Shown here: in pieces, positions 19,389 to 29,853 of the stretch
How the letters are laid out: every line of letters begins with the position of its first letter
Numbering within the stretch: position 1 is the first letter of the stretch
Source of the DNA: Tritrichomonas musculus
Lineage: Eukaryota > Parabasalia > Tritrichomonadida > Tritrichomonadidae
Length of the DNA: 64,000 nt
Reading direction: 5' to 3'
NCBI GenBank assembly: GCA_039105265.1
Contig: JAPFFF010000073.1
Coordinates: forward strand, 62,001 to 126,000
Translations under genes and position numbers: made by a program
The notes under the pieces: generated by a model
Database searches by the model: none
The model's input: the letters and a program-made list of their open reading frames with translations, nothing else
What the model was told of the DNA's origin: nothing

Positions 19389-21223
19389 ATGAAGGTTGCC
19401 GTTATAGTTTCAGAATTCATTGATAAAATGAAAAATTTTCAAGAGCTCATCCTCAAATTTATAAATTCTGAAAACAAAGAACAAAGCGTTTTTTATTTGA
19501 ACCAGTTTAAGGAATTATCTGATTCCCATCAAATAAGAAAAGACAAAGAAGAGCTCAAGATATTACTTCGTTTAATAGTTAGTGTATCTGTTATAGTTCA
19601 TCGTCCTCCCAACTTTTTCCCCAAAATTGAGCAACTTCTCAAATTATTTTTAAAAGATATCAAAAAATACTATTCAAATGCCGAAATATTTCAAATATTT
19701 AAATTAAACAAGCGAGTTCTTCTATTTCTATACGCAGAAGAAATATTTATTCCTGATGTATTAAATATCGAAAAATTTTTTCAAATTTATTTTTTCCCAG
19801 AATTCAAAATATTTTACAATGAAAAATTATGTCAAGAAATCATTACAAAAGCGCCAGAAGTTGAAAACTTTCAATTATTTGCGGAAAAAAGAAAATCCGG
19901 CGAAAATGAAGATTTTTTATGCAAATTGATTCGTGAAGACTCGGTTGCAGAGTTTATTACATATGTCTCTAAGGAGAACATTTCATCATCTAGCACAATA
20001 AAACAGTCACCGATACTTGAAACCAACCTTTACCTAAGAATAAATGATTCGCCGACATTGATTGAATATTCAGCTTTTTATGGGTCCATTCAAATTTTTC
20101 AATACTTGAGATTGAATGGTGCTGAATTGGATCCATCATTGTGGCTGTATGCAATACATGGAAACAATCCTGATTTGATTCATCTTCTTGAAGAATTTCA
20201 TGTCAAACCCGAAAATAACGGTTTTTCTGATTGTGTCAGTTTTTCAATTCAATGTCATAATTTTGAATTCATGAACTACTTCTTAAACAATCTTGAGAAT
20301 GATGGTAATCCATATTTTTATAGAGATTGTGTTGAGTTTTTCAATTTTATTGCATTGAGTGAAATCAAAGAAAATGAGAAAAATGAGTCACAATTAATGA
20401 TTGATTTGTTCGCTTTGTTTTGCGAGTTTGGCTATCTATCTGTTGTTCTCGATATAATTAAAAACACTGATGTTGATTTATGGAACAAAAAAGTGACAGA
20501 AACAGTTTTTAAATTATTTTTTAAAAAAATTTTGTTTTATTATTATTATCATTATAAATGCTGTTCTTAATAAAATGTTTTAAATATTGTTCCTTTGATT
20601 GCTGCTGCAGAAAAAAATAACACCGAAGTTGTGGATTTGCTGTTAAAATGTAAAAAAATTGATGTTAATCGTGAATCTAGCATAAATCATGTTACACCAT
20701 TGATTGCTGCAATAAATCAGAATAATGTTGACGTTATTAGATTATTATTGCAACATCCAGAAATAGATGTAAATAAATTTGTAATTTTAAATGATATTTT
20801 TGCTTATAAAATTCTAAAAAAAATTTTGCTTTTCATTCAATTTCAACTTAAATTTTTTTTTTAATGGAATTCTGGTTTCAAATTTTGTGTTTTTTTTATA
20901 AATAAAGTTTCTATTTTATGTTTTTGTCTAATATAACACCATTGCACATTGCCGTCATGCATGGAAAAATTGATATCATTAAGCTTTTATTATCTCATAA
21001 AAATATAGATATTAATGCGAAAGATGACATTCTTTACTATTTTTTTTTTAATTGCATTCATAAATTGTTGTTTTAATGATTATTATTTTAATTATTTTTA
21101 CGAAAAATGCCAGAAGAAATAACGCAAGATGAAGCAATTGTAGCTTTGTTCAATGAAAAAAGAAATGTAACACCAAGGAATCCAAGATTTAATAGATATC
21201 GAAAACTTCCAAATTTGAGTTGA
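19389..21223 (+). pseudogene. DUF3447-ankyrin protein with AT-rich spacers between repeats
   Basis: The frame from 19,389 encodes a DUF3447 region (SPTLIEYSAFYGSIQIFQYL at about 217-236, SLWLYAIHGNNPDLIHLLEE) up to about 20,505. Clear ankyrin units then appear in three islands: VPLIAAAEKNNTEVVDLLL and TPLIAAINQNNVDVIRLLL (20,589-20,774), and ITPLHIAVMHGKIDIIKLLL (20,933-21,030), with a likely C-terminus ending RYRKLPNLS (21,107-21,223). The islands are separated by T-rich, stop-filled spacers of about 84, 158 and 70-80 bases. Spacer 1 is bracketed by GTT and spacer 2 by AAT, and removing each exactly restores ETVPLIAA and DVNITPLH. They could be introns or small insertions; they lack the usual trichomonad splice motif. 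Whether a protein is made is uncertain. Confidence 0.65.
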
Positions 21224-21561
21224 TAATTTATCTCAAATAAAGCTAATTTTTAATATCATTCTAAAATAATAAAGAGTAAGCAAAATGTTGTATAGTGTGG
21301 TGAAAAAGTTTTTGAATAAAATGTAATTAGCTGAGTATTGATCATTTTAAAATTTAAATGGTTTATATATAAAATCAATTATCATTTCCATATAAATCTT
21401 TAATTATCAGTTATAAATTTGCTTATTCATCCAGAAATTACATTTTCAAAAAAGAAGCCCTTCTTAAAATTTCACAATATTTGTAATTCATAACTGGATG
21501 AATTTCAATGTTGCTATTTTGTGCTGCAAAAGGTAATGCTGTATAGTAACATTATATTTTA
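21224..21561. other. host flank left of the Polinton
   Basis: AT-rich DNA with no gene; it ends at the ATTCC that is duplicated on the other side of the Polinton. Confidence 0.5.
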
Positions 21562-21566
21562 ATTCC

Positions 21567-21813
21567 CATCAATAGTATTTGGAGTGATGTCTGGCTTACA
21601 GCCAAACATCCCTCCAAACCCCGTAGCCCATTCATTTTTTCGTCACAGTTGTAAAATTCGCGTTTTTGGATAACTTCCCAGATACTCTACTGCCCGCACT
21701 ATGCTTTCATTAAAAACACCTGTTTTTATTAACAACGAGCTTTTCACTCAGGACATTTACGTTTCATTCAATTTCACGACAACATCATTTTTTGTCACTT
21801 CAATGTCGCCGTC
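21567..21813. repeat. left terminal inverted repeat of the Polinton
   Basis: Starts CATCAATAGTATTTGGAGTG and matches the reverse complement of 46,672-46,919 almost completely. Confidence 0.92.
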
Positions 21814-21859
21814 TATTTCTGACGGGACCATTTCGGGAAAAATGAAAGGCCAAAAATAA

Positions 21860-22156
21860 TTACTCATACAAGTGGCTTACAGCTTTTTTCAGTAAGCTTC
21901 TTACTCTCATGTCTCTGTCATACTTCTTTTGTATCTTCTCTATGTACCGTTCATCCTTTCGGTTATCAGCATTATTGAGAACTCTACGATAATACTTTAA
22001 TCTCCAGTTAATTCTCGCTAATGTATCTGTAGCAAAAGTTTTTTTCTGGTATGGCTTTCTTGTTGCTAAATGGTTTTCGGTCATGCTCCTTGCAGTCGCA
22101 AATCCTTCGGTCATGCTCTTTGCAGTCGCAAATCCTTCGGTCATGCTCTTTTCCAT
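21860..22156 (-). CDS. Polinton small basic protein with 10-residue repeats
   Basis: About 98 residues, read towards the left end. The N-terminus is made of repeats of the MTEGFATA(K/R)S type, produced by a 30-bp tandem repeat (22,078-22,152); the rest is strongly basic and helical (NWRLKYYRRVLNNADNRKDE, RVRSLLKKAVSHLYE). It overlaps head-on with the 5' end of the integrase frame, so one of the two starts must be shorter than the open frame. No family recognised; basic proteins of this size could bind nucleic acid, but that is inference. Confidence 0.45.
   Translation of the reverse strand: MEKSMTEGFATAKSMTEGFATARSMTENHLATRKPYQKKTFATDTLARINWRLKYYRRVLNNADNRKDERYIEKIQKKYDRDMRVRSLLKKAVSHLYE
22078..22152. 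repeat. 30-bp tandem repeat, about 2.5 copies
   Basis: The unit begins TCGGTCATGCTC and ends GTCGCAAATCCT; it recurs at 22,078, 22,108 and (partial) 22,138. It lies where the small minus-strand gene and the integrase frame overlap. Confidence 0.85.
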
Positions 22157-22186
22157 GCGGAAAAAAGTTTCTTTTACGATGCTGAA

Positions 22187-23650
22187 ATGTTCTATAAAGA
22201 AACAGCTGAGTCTGAAAGGGAATCACTAGAGGAGCAAGATGAAGACATGATAGGGACAGCTAAGGGATTGAAGATATCTAAGGCGTATCAAATGTATAAC
22301 TATATTGATAATACAGAATTGGATGACGAGAACGAGCTCATAATGGAACTTACAGATAGATTGTTCGAGCTCATAAAAGCCATTGCTCCCGCATTAACTA
22401 TAATCGAATATAATCGTCTAATGATTCTGTTAAGAAGCCGTTTAAGTAAAATAGTACAGCCTACTACCAGGCAAGCACTTATAGCAGATATAAATACTGC
22501 AACGAACAATAAGATACCACCAGATGCAATAATGGAAATAATAAAGGTCATGACGGCCATACGATTGGAATCTGTTGGAGAAGATTATGTATCTGGTATA
22601 TTTAACTTTGCAGCAAGACAATATAGAGATTTACCGCAACAGTATAGATTCACTCCAGGCACAGTAATAGGGTTTAAGAGTAAACAAAAAGCAGAATCAC
22701 TAAAGCAACAGTTTGGTACATTAAACATAAACAAAACTGCTTTCACTACATCTTTTCCATTGAAGCGAAATCGAAAATGTTACCAACTACATAAAACAGG
22801 AGCGCGTCATTCCTATATCATCGATATAATGTTCGAGGATAGAGGAATTATTCCCTCCAGCAACGAAAAGGCTACATTTTGTTATTTGTTAGCGATAAAC
22901 ATTAATACTCGTTTCCTGTACGCACAACTTATGAATAAGGTTATAAATGCCGCTACGAACTCGTATGAGAAAGTAAATGTGAAATCGTCACGTTCTTTCA
23001 TATTAGCAATGGAAAGGTTCTATCAGCAGGGTATTATTATCAGGCACTTATACGGCGATTCAGAGAAAAGTTTCTGGTCTCCCGCAGCGACAGGCTTTTA
23101 TGATAAACATAATATTGTCGATTACTGGCCGGTTCCTAGGCAGAAAAAGGTTCAGTATCCGCCATTCATGAAGACAAAAAGGAAGCTTAATGATAAAACC
23201 GAACCGCTTCACGGTGCACTTGCCATTATGGATAGAGTGATAAGAACATTAAGGGATATGGCATACAACATGGAAGTTGATGTAATAACACCAGAGATAA
23301 TGGAAATGCTTGTATCACAGTACAATAACGCTCCTCATAGCACATTAAGTAAATATGCGGGATTCCCTGTAAGCCCTGCTCAAGCTCATTCAGATATTGA
23401 ACTGGAAGACTTAATTGTAAGACGTATAGCACAAGAGAATTACATGATTCGTGCAAGACCAAACTTTTATATCCCTAATGGAACAAAAGTAAAGGTCTAC
23501 AACGAAAAAGATACAATGAATAAAAGGCGCAGTATTGTACAGCCGGGTGACAATGAAGTGATTGCATTCACTGAAGGCTTATACGTGGTCAAAAATAATT
23601 ACAACGATGAACTACAGAGTGTGCCTAGGTGGAAGCTGCAGCCTATATAG
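22187..23650 (+). CDS. Polinton retroviral-type integrase
   Basis: A DDE integrase of the Polinton/retrovirus-like family, used to insert the element. The open frame extends back to 22,070, but its first ~39 codons lie in the 30-bp tandem repeat and overlap the opposite gene, so I prefer the ATG at 22,187 (about 487 residues). The core is visible as HSYIIDIMFED, RHLYGDSEKSFW and DRVIRTLRDMAYNM, followed by the QYNNAPHSTL segment typical of integrases and a C-terminal beta-rich domain (TKVKVYNEKD, LYVVKNNYND). It is convergent with the polymerase gene: the two frames overlap by a few bases at 23,643-23,650. Confidence 0.88.
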   Translation: MFYKETAESERESLEEQDEDMIGTAKGLKISKAYQMYNYIDNTELDDENELIMELTDRLFELIKAIAPALTIIEYNRLMILLRSRLSKIVQPTTRQALIADINTATNNKIPPDAIMEIIKVMTAIRLESVGEDYVSGIFNFAARQYRDLPQQYRFTPGTVIGFKSKQKAESLKQQFGTLNINKTAFTTSFPLKRNRKCYQLHKTGARHSYIIDIMFEDRGIIPSSNEKATFCYLLAININTRFLYAQLMNKVINAATNSYEKVNVKSSRSFILAMERFYQQGIIIRHLYGDSEKSFWSPAATGFYDKHNIVDYWPVPRQKKVQYPPFMKTKRKLNDKTEPLHGALAIMDRVIRTLRDMAYNMEVDVITPEIMEMLVSQYNNAPHSTLSKYAGFPVSPAQAHSDIELEDLIVRRIAQENYMIRARPNFYIPNGTKVKVYNEKDTMNKRRSIVQPGDNEVIAFTEGLYVVKNNYNDELQSVPRWKLQPI

Positions 23651-26600
23651 CAGCGTAGTGAAAGTATTCATCCCTGTTACCTTCCTGGTAAATTGTTTTT
23701 GTCTTTCTTAGGAATGCTTTCACTGTGCTTACTGTAAAGTCTGCATTCATCTTGAAGCATGGCTGGCCTTTGGTTAAATCAAAGGTTTGTTCATTGCCTT
23801 CATACATGTGCTTATATAGAGCCATATAGTCGCCACCAAACTTAGTCTCACAGGCATGCTTAATAGAATTCCATGTTAGCCCTTTACCGCGTATCATATA
23901 GTCTACCTGTCCTGTAGAATCTGTAAGCTTATCGATGTAGAGTTTCTTCATGAGGAACATTGATTCTACGGCCTTAGGTATTTCATCATGACCATTTATT
24001 GTCGGAAAATCTGAGTGGAATTGCCCCAGCTGGGAACCGATAAGCTCTCGGCCATATTTCTCTTTGAATGCAGCAGTAAGCCTGCTTAAGTCTTCTACTT
24101 CAATGTGCATTGAATCTGTATCTTGGTAGTAGATATGACAGCCAATATCGTATGCAAGGCACATTACACGATTCATTATTCTCTTGGACATGCTCAATAT
24201 CTGGATTCCTAACAGGCTGAAGTTGAAGTCTTTATCGATTGGTTTACGTACCTTTATGTCGTATATGTCACTATTGTTTAGCTTCGTTGCTTCAATTATG
24301 CTCGTATAATGCCTCATCCAGAATTTATCGAAGTCGTCTCCTTCACGGACGTATCTATGCTCGAACTCTATTGGTTTCTGTATTGTCTTTCCATAGCAAG
24401 AATTCATGATTAACTTATAGATGTTCTGTAATGGATTACCTTGTTGTTTGTATTCAAGCCTCTTATTGAATATCTCTTTGATTACTTTCTGGATGCTGTA
24501 ATCTCTCTTTCCTGCCCAGTAGTAACCGCGAACGAACTCGAATTCTATCTTCTGGAACTCTATAAGGTCCTCTAACATGATATTATCTACGACCATAGTA
24601 AGGTTTTCATCAGGCTCTAACTTGTCTTCATTCAGGTTTAGTCCATCAGGTGTCTTTCTGACTATTAATGGGAATGCATAATGTTTATTCACTTTAGTTA
24701 TTCTGATTTCTACTATGTACGCTCCCTGCCTCGATAAGAATTCCATATTAAGCTTATCCTCTGGTATTACTTCTGGTAGACCTTCAACGGTATAACATTC
24801 AGCCATTGCACTAGGGTATAAACTGACAGCATCGAAGTCACTTAATGGTTTCGTTGTGTGCCATTTCTTATTGTATGCAGTCATACATCTTCCACCATAG
24901 ACAGCTTGAGAGCAAAACTTTCTGACTATTCCACCGACTTTGTACAGGTTCTTATTGGGATAGTATACACGCCTGTTGAAGACTTCATTGGCCAGTGATG
25001 AGATACTAACGAACTCGAACGGGTCGATATTGAATTCTTTCTTGAAGTCGTTACGGAACTTGTTGAAGCCTTGACGTAAGATGTTGACATCTTGCTTGCA
25101 GTAGAATGAACAATAAAGCCACATATCGAATTCATTCTCGCCTTTCCTGCATCCTTCTATGCTATCTATGTTCTCGTTAAATATCTTGTAGTCATCTTCC
25201 TTCCAGACCCTATCTTCATTCATTCCTGCTTCAGATATGATTCCTATTGCACCTGATTCGAGTCGTTCAAGTGTGTAGTATTTATACGGAAACAGTTCTT
25301 TCTTTACGCCTTTAATACCGAACATCTTAGGGAAATCACTGAGCTTGCTGGGAATAACTGGATAGGAATCCTTAAATGTTATCTTTTTTCCTTTGTATAT
25401 GATTTTTGCTTTCATGGTCTTTGTGCCCTTAATGATAGAAGATGTAATGCCGAAACCGGCAAACATTCTGATATCGTATGCGAGGTTATGGAAGTACACA
25501 ACAGCACCATCTGGGAGATAGTTTAACATCTGTACATTACAGTCTCTGCCTTTGAATACCCTAGAGTACTTTTCTGTTCCTTTCATGTCCTGTACGACAC
25601 ACATAAACGGCACGTGAATATCACCACTTACGTCTGCTTCGAAGTCTGCATACCAGTATGACGGTGGCGCTTTATCTTTCTGTTTCTTATATACTTTCGG
25701 TTCTATGAGTTGCGTACAGAACTCTGGATTGTACTCTAACGATATCTCATTCATGTCCTTTTCTATTTCTTTATAGTATATCGTATTGAGTATCATATAC
25801 TGGCCCCAGTTGATGTGTTGGAAGAAGCCTTGTTTCATGAGCTCTCTGACCAGATTTGATGCCTTAATGAATGTTCTACCAGGTATTACTTTCTTATCCT
25901 TTATTTCTTTGTTATACATATTCTCTTTAGCTTCTTCATTGTCACTATTGGCGATTTCTCTCAGATGTTTTATATAGTAGTTGCTGAAAGGAGTTACTTC
26001 CTCGATGAAGAAGTGCTGACCGTTAATGCACATATTATGTGTTCTGTTAGGTGCTGCATTCTCTACTCCAATATAGCTCTTATATTTACCATCTGTCATT
26101 ACCTTAACAGTTTGTTTCTTGTTTCTTCCTACATATTCATCATCGATATATGTTATATGCAAATGCATCTTGAATTCGTTTGCGATTGCCTCTAAATGCT
26201 TCTGTGATAAGTATCTGCTCTTGATTCTCATTCTGATTTTGTCTAGTTCTGCTTCGGTGTAGCATCCAGTTTGTTTTAATGCGTATACGAAGCAGCAGTC
26301 ATCTAATTCTTTACGCTGTACTTGTTTGTTACCTTTTGTTGCAACCACTACTGAATCGAATATCTGTAATCTCTTTAGGTACTCTACGATTATCTTTGGT
26401 GTATCCGGTGTGGTTAGATAATGGAAGAATCCAGGTTCTTTATTCTTTTTCATTTCTCCTTGGTATCTGATTGGTACTATACCGACTCTAGTGAATATCG
26501 ACCAAGAAGCAATAAGGTCATCAGGTCCTGGGTCTGAAACGATATCGGGAGAGATTTCATCATCGATTTGATATACGAAGCTTTCTTCGGTTAATTTACG

Positions 26601-27269
26601 GACCAGTTCTTGTAAGTGTTCAGGTGTAAGTGGTATAGCCTTAGGTTGCATAGTGTTATTGACCTGAAAGAGCAAAACGAAACGGTTCATATCTTCTTGC
26701 AGTGGTCTTATTGCTTCATCGAAGAACTGTCTGAGTCGTGGGAAGAGTAATTTACGGCCGCGTAATGTGAATTGTTCGAAGTCAACAAACCAGTCGGTTG
26801 GGTTATCATATAGTCTCTGCATTGTAGCTTCAACGAGTTCTGCTTGGCCATCGTTAAGTTCATTTTGTTGTTGCCTCCATTCAGCATAGTTTCTAGGTCG
26901 TTGATGGAACTGTGATAACTTCTTATCGATAGCATCAAATGGGTCTTCAGGTATTAGATATGGTAAACGGTATTCCAACAATACTGTATCGCTCCATCTT
27001 CTTTCGAGTCTTTTCTGTTCTTCTCTGATTGGTCTGTAGTATGCTCTGGCGAAATTAATGATTTGATTGAAGTTGTTACGGTCTCCGGTATAGTTGGTCT
27101 GGTTCAACATTGGTACGATTTCATCTTGCCATAAGTATCTTGCTAGTCTTGCGTCACGGTGGTCATAAAGGTCAAATGCGTCTTGCCATTGTGCTACTGT
27201 TGTTCTGTCACCATTGAAAGCGTTATAGATTTTTACGAGTTGCTTGAGAGTGAAGTTTGGCTGAGTCAT
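23643..27269 (-). CDS. Polinton protein-primed DNA polymerase B
   Basis: A 1,208-residue family B polymerase of the protein-primed type, expected to replicate the element. Exonuclease motifs are visible (YADFEADVSG and FHNLAYDIRMF), then polymerase motif A (DFDAVSLYPSAM), motif B (LIMNSCYGKT) and motif C (YQDTDSMHIE). The ~480 residues before the exonuclease domain contain QRKELDDCCFVYALKQTGCY and are the place where other Polintons keep the terminal-protein-like or protease-like part; I cannot assign it more exactly. The ATG at 27,269 follows a 790-bp non-coding stretch. The frame is open throughout. Confidence 0.92.
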   Translation of the reverse strand: MTQPNFTLKQLVKIYNAFNGDRTTVAQWQDAFDLYDHRDARLARYLWQDEIVPMLNQTNYTGDRNNFNQIINFARAYYRPIREEQKRLERRWSDTVLLEYRLPYLIPEDPFDAIDKKLSQFHQRPRNYAEWRQQQNELNDGQAELVEATMQRLYDNPTDWFVDFEQFTLRGRKLLFPRLRQFFDEAIRPLQEDMNRFVLLFQVNNTMQPKAIPLTPEHLQELVRKLTEESFVYQIDDEISPDIVSDPGPDDLIASWSIFTRVGIVPIRYQGEMKKNKEPGFFHYLTTPDTPKIIVEYLKRLQIFDSVVVATKGNKQVQRKELDDCCFVYALKQTGCYTEAELDKIRMRIKSRYLSQKHLEAIANEFKMHLHITYIDDEYVGRNKKQTVKVMTDGKYKSYIGVENAAPNRTHNMCINGQHFFIEEVTPFSNYYIKHLREIANSDNEEAKENMYNKEIKDKKVIPGRTFIKASNLVRELMKQGFFQHINWGQYMILNTIYYKEIEKDMNEISLEYNPEFCTQLIEPKVYKKQKDKAPPSYWYADFEADVSGDIHVPFMCVVQDMKGTEKYSRVFKGRDCNVQMLNYLPDGAVVYFHNLAYDIRMFAGFGITSSIIKGTKTMKAKIIYKGKKITFKDSYPVIPSKLSDFPKMFGIKGVKKELFPYKYYTLERLESGAIGIISEAGMNEDRVWKEDDYKIFNENIDSIEGCRKGENEFDMWLYCSFYCKQDVNILRQGFNKFRNDFKKEFNIDPFEFVSISSLANEVFNRRVYYPNKNLYKVGGIVRKFCSQAVYGGRCMTAYNKKWHTTKPLSDFDAVSLYPSAMAECYTVEGLPEVIPEDKLNMEFLSRQGAYIVEIRITKVNKHYAFPLIVRKTPDGLNLNEDKLEPDENLTMVVDNIMLEDLIEFQKIEFEFVRGYYWAGKRDYSIQKVIKEIFNKRLEYKQQGNPLQNIYKLIMNSCYGKTIQKPIEFEHRYVREGDDFDKFWMRHYTSIIEATKLNNSDIYDIKVRKPIDKDFNFSLLGIQILSMSKRIMNRVMCLAYDIGCHIYYQDTDSMHIEVEDLSRLTAAFKEKYGRELIGSQLGQFHSDFPTINGHDEIPKAVESMFLMKKLYIDKLTDSTGQVDYMIRGKGLTWNSIKHACETKFGGDYMALYKHMYEGNEQTFDLTKGQPCFKMNADFTVSTVKAFLRKTKTIYQEGNRDEYFHYAAI

Positions 27270-28060
27270 CTATTTTACCCGAAAAAAAATTTTGTTTTTA
27301 TTTACATTCGAGATATTGCGTTTTTTCTCGGCATCCCTCACGAACATTCATATATTACTTCTTAGCAATCTATCAGTTTCTATATACGGAAAATCGCTAT
27401 TTTTGGCAACAGGCTATTTTTCACTGTTAGTTACCGGAAGTGTTGTAACGAATTTCTAGTGTTTTATATTAAATGTTATTCTGCAACAGTTCTATACTGC
27501 AGACAAAACATATAGCATATCTGATTCTCCGTAACGTGTGCTACATAATGGTGAAGGAACGGGCTTTCAATGTTGAATACTTATCGAGATACGATAGGAT
27601 AAAAATCGAAGCAAAAGTAATGGGAAATAATAGCGGAAATGTGATGTAAAAAAATATGGTCTTAACGGTCGCCAGTAAACGGTCGCCAAAATAAACGGTC
27701 GCCAGTAAACGGTCGTCATGGTAGCCGGTCACCTTAACGTACATATTCGTTTAAGTAATAAATATAACCACATTCTTGTCAATCGTCTCTTGTCTGGGAG
27801 AACCATTCAATTTTCTATACTTGTCTCATACAAGAAAAACCGTTACTGTTTTTCTTTATCTGGTTAACATAATAGAGTAATCCGTTATGTATATATTATT
27901 GTCCGTTAATGTTTCTATATTGCTCGTTATTGTTCTTCTATGTATAGTTAACGTAATAACATTACTGGTTAACGTAAACAGAAAAATAGAGATTCATGCA
28001 AAGTCGCCGTAGCAAACATATAGTATATTCGGGCGTAGATTCCGAATATCGCATTTATTC
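27270..28060. other. Polinton non-coding region between divergent genes
   Basis: No gene. It holds a cluster of AACGGTCGCC copies at 27,664-27,721. Minus-strand frames here are short and unsupported. Confidence 0.5.
27664..27721. repeat. AACGGTCGCC short tandem repeat, four copies
   Basis: AACGGTCGCC occurs four times, the last copy as AACGGTCGTC, separated by AGTA or AAAAT. GC-rich relative to its surroundings and located in the intergenic space upstream of the polymerase; possibly a protein-binding or replication site, by position only. Confidence 0.7.
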
Positions 28061-28282
28061 TCACCCATGATTCTTTGTTGGAGCTGTATAGTACCCATCC
28101 GAGCCAAAATATTCCAGTGCAGGATTCTTTGAGTTATCGAATTTGGGTAACATCTTTGATACTTGATTGACCAGTGGTATTTTATCTATTATTGATTTCG
28201 TTTTATTCCATCCATACTTGAATCCATTAACGAAGTCCTTTGCTGCATCTTTTATCTGCTTGAACCAGCTCCCAAAAGCCAT
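28061..28282 (-). CDS. Polinton small amphipathic protein A (MAFGSWF family)
   Basis: Seventy-three residues from the Met of MAFGSWFKQIKDAAKDFVNG; the frame extends ten codons further upstream but the homologous start in protein B (36,389) fixes this Met. The N-terminal ~45 residues form an amphipathic, Lys-rich helix with Trp and Phe on one face; the C-terminus is polar. Protein B begins MAFGSWFKNIVKGAKN, so the two are paralogues inside one element. Their form recalls membrane-active minor capsid peptides of adenovirus-type viruses, which is inference. Confidence 0.65.
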   Translation of the reverse strand: MAFGSWFKQIKDAAKDFVNGFKYGWNKTKSIIDKIPLVNQVSKMLPKFDNSKNPALEYFGSDGYYTAPTKNHG

Positions 28283-28320
28283 TTTAGCCGTATAGAAAAT
28301 ACATTTTTGCATAGCAAAAA

Positions 28321-28956
28321 GTGATGACTCTAAGAGCAGCTAGAATACTAAGCAGTGAAACAGACAATACGATAAAGCAAGAGCAAAACACTAATGTTAA
28401 CATAAAGATAACGCCACGGCAGCAAAGCTTTCGACCGCAGGGAGAACAGCAACCAGTTCCTGGTAACGTAAATTTTACTCAAGCCAACCAGCCACAGGAT
28501 TCGTTACCGGCTGGTCAGGCTTTACATACACAGACGACTCCGGAGAGTTTACAGTATCCATCAGCAGCAGCAACAAACAGTCCTACCCTGTTGGCGCAGG
28601 ACCGCGGTATAGCAGATTTAGGCGCTGAACTAGACTCATTAGAGAAGAAAAATAGGTTCCTGGAGTTGCTCGTTGAGATGTACTCTGAGAATCCACTAAA
28701 GGTAAACTCATATGTAGTATGTAAGAGTGGTACATTAATGAGCATGATAAAGCTACTAACAGAATGCGATAAAGTAGATTTCGTTCTGGATGACTATGAA
28801 GTTGGTTGTGGTTGCTCTGCTTCTACTGCAAAGCTGATAAAGATAGACAAAATACTTGTCACTAAGGATGGCCGTACAGAAGAGTTAAAGTATTGCTATA
28901 ACGATATCTATACCGAATTCATTAAATACGGCATTTCACTGAAGCTGTGCTGCTAA
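28321..28956 (+). CDS. Polinton hypothetical protein, 211 residues
   Basis: Residues 1-95 are disordered and rich in Gln, Pro and Thr. From about 98 there is a short coiled coil (LGAELDSLEKKNRFLELLVEM) and then a compact Cys-rich domain (VDFVLDDYEVGCGCSA, ending LKLCC). It starts only 38 bases from the start of the divergent small protein A, so the two probably share a promoter region. No family recognised. Confidence 0.6.
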   Translation: MMTLRAARILSSETDNTIKQEQNTNVNIKITPRQQSFRPQGEQQPVPGNVNFTQANQPQDSLPAGQALHTQTTPESLQYPSAAATNSPTLLAQDRGIADLGAELDSLEKKNRFLELLVEMYSENPLKVNSYVVCKSGTLMSMIKLLTECDKVDFVLDDYEVGCGCSASTAKLIKIDKILVTKDGRTEELKYCYNDIYTEFIKYGISLKLCC

Positions 28957-28972
28957 TTTTATTGCCAGAAAA

Positions 28973-29143
28973 ATGTCTGGTAAGGTAAAGCAATACTACC
29001 ACACTAATATACAACACAACATAGACATCCTAGCAGAAGAAATAGAGAGAGACGTTAACGACATAGAGAATCGTTTATTGAGCATTAAAAACAAAATTAA
29101 GGCTGTAATGGAATTGATTCAGGCCTTGAACACAGCTAAATAA
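28973..29143 (+). CDS. Polinton small coiled-coil protein, 56 residues
   Basis: ATG at 28,973, seventeen bases after the stop of the previous gene, encodes MSGKVKQYYHTNIQHNID followed by a heptad-like helix (EEIERDVNDIENRLLSIKNK) and stops at 29,143. Same strand and tight spacing suggest co-transcription with the 211-residue gene. Its end overlaps the minus-strand fibre-gene tail by about 25 bases. Confidence 0.5.
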   Translation: MSGKVKQYYHTNIQHNIDILAEEIERDVNDIENRLLSIKNKIKAVMELIQALNTAK

Positions 29144-29853
29144 TGTTCGTTTATTTTTCCGCTTACTTTCCCTACTATGCTCTGTTGTATCTTCAATGTG
29201 AGTGCATAATCTTCATCCAGGATTCTTCCATCATAGAGTATTACATCGCCAATCTGGTACACGTTTGCATCATCAACGTAGAATAAATAGTCGCCATGGG
29301 TCGCAAAGGTTATACATCCGTTTTCTTCATCGACGCTAGTAATGACACCAACGAATTCCTTCCAGGTTCCATCAACAATAACTGAACAGATACAATCAGT
29401 GCTATCAGTAATTGCGCTGCTAATGAATCGTTTAGCTTCTGTATCGTACTTATATACATGTCCTGATAGATATACAGGTTTACCAATCTTGTAATCTGAT
29501 ATTTCTTCACCAGCTTCTATAGGGCAGTAATGAGTGATGGTAGTGTTGGAATTGTAGCATAGGCATTACCATCTATATTTCACATGCATTCATAACACAA
29601 ACATTTGTTTGATTGAATAATCTCCAATACAGTTATTTCATTGTATTTAATGGTCGCTGTTATATCCCTTTTCATACATCAATATCGAAATCTAACACAT
29701 CTCTTTCGTAAACTATCCAGTTGATTGCCGTATCTAAATATTATTCTATTTCGAGAAGTGCATAATTGGTTATCATGTACCATGAGAGGTGCATCACAAT
29801 ACTTGTAACTGATATTGCTCCACTCCAATGCAATCAAGGATTTTATTAGCTGG
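29119..29853 (-). pseudogene. 3' part of the fibre-like gene region, broken
   Basis: Coding-like sequence continues on the minus strand beyond the end of the long frame at 29,854, for example SDYKIGKPVYLSGHVYKYD, TWKEFVGVITSVDEE and YQIGDVILYDGRILDED, a beta-rich composition like the fibre protein. It belongs to the same gene or to its neighbour. About one or two breaks separate it from the long frame. Treated as a fossil part. Confidence 0.5.

Noticed and set aside
22300-23462. minus-strand frames inside the integrase gene
   Set aside because: Shadows of the coding strand without homology.
28515-28745. minus-strand frame inside the 211-residue Polinton gene
   Set aside because: Antisense shadow of a better supported gene.
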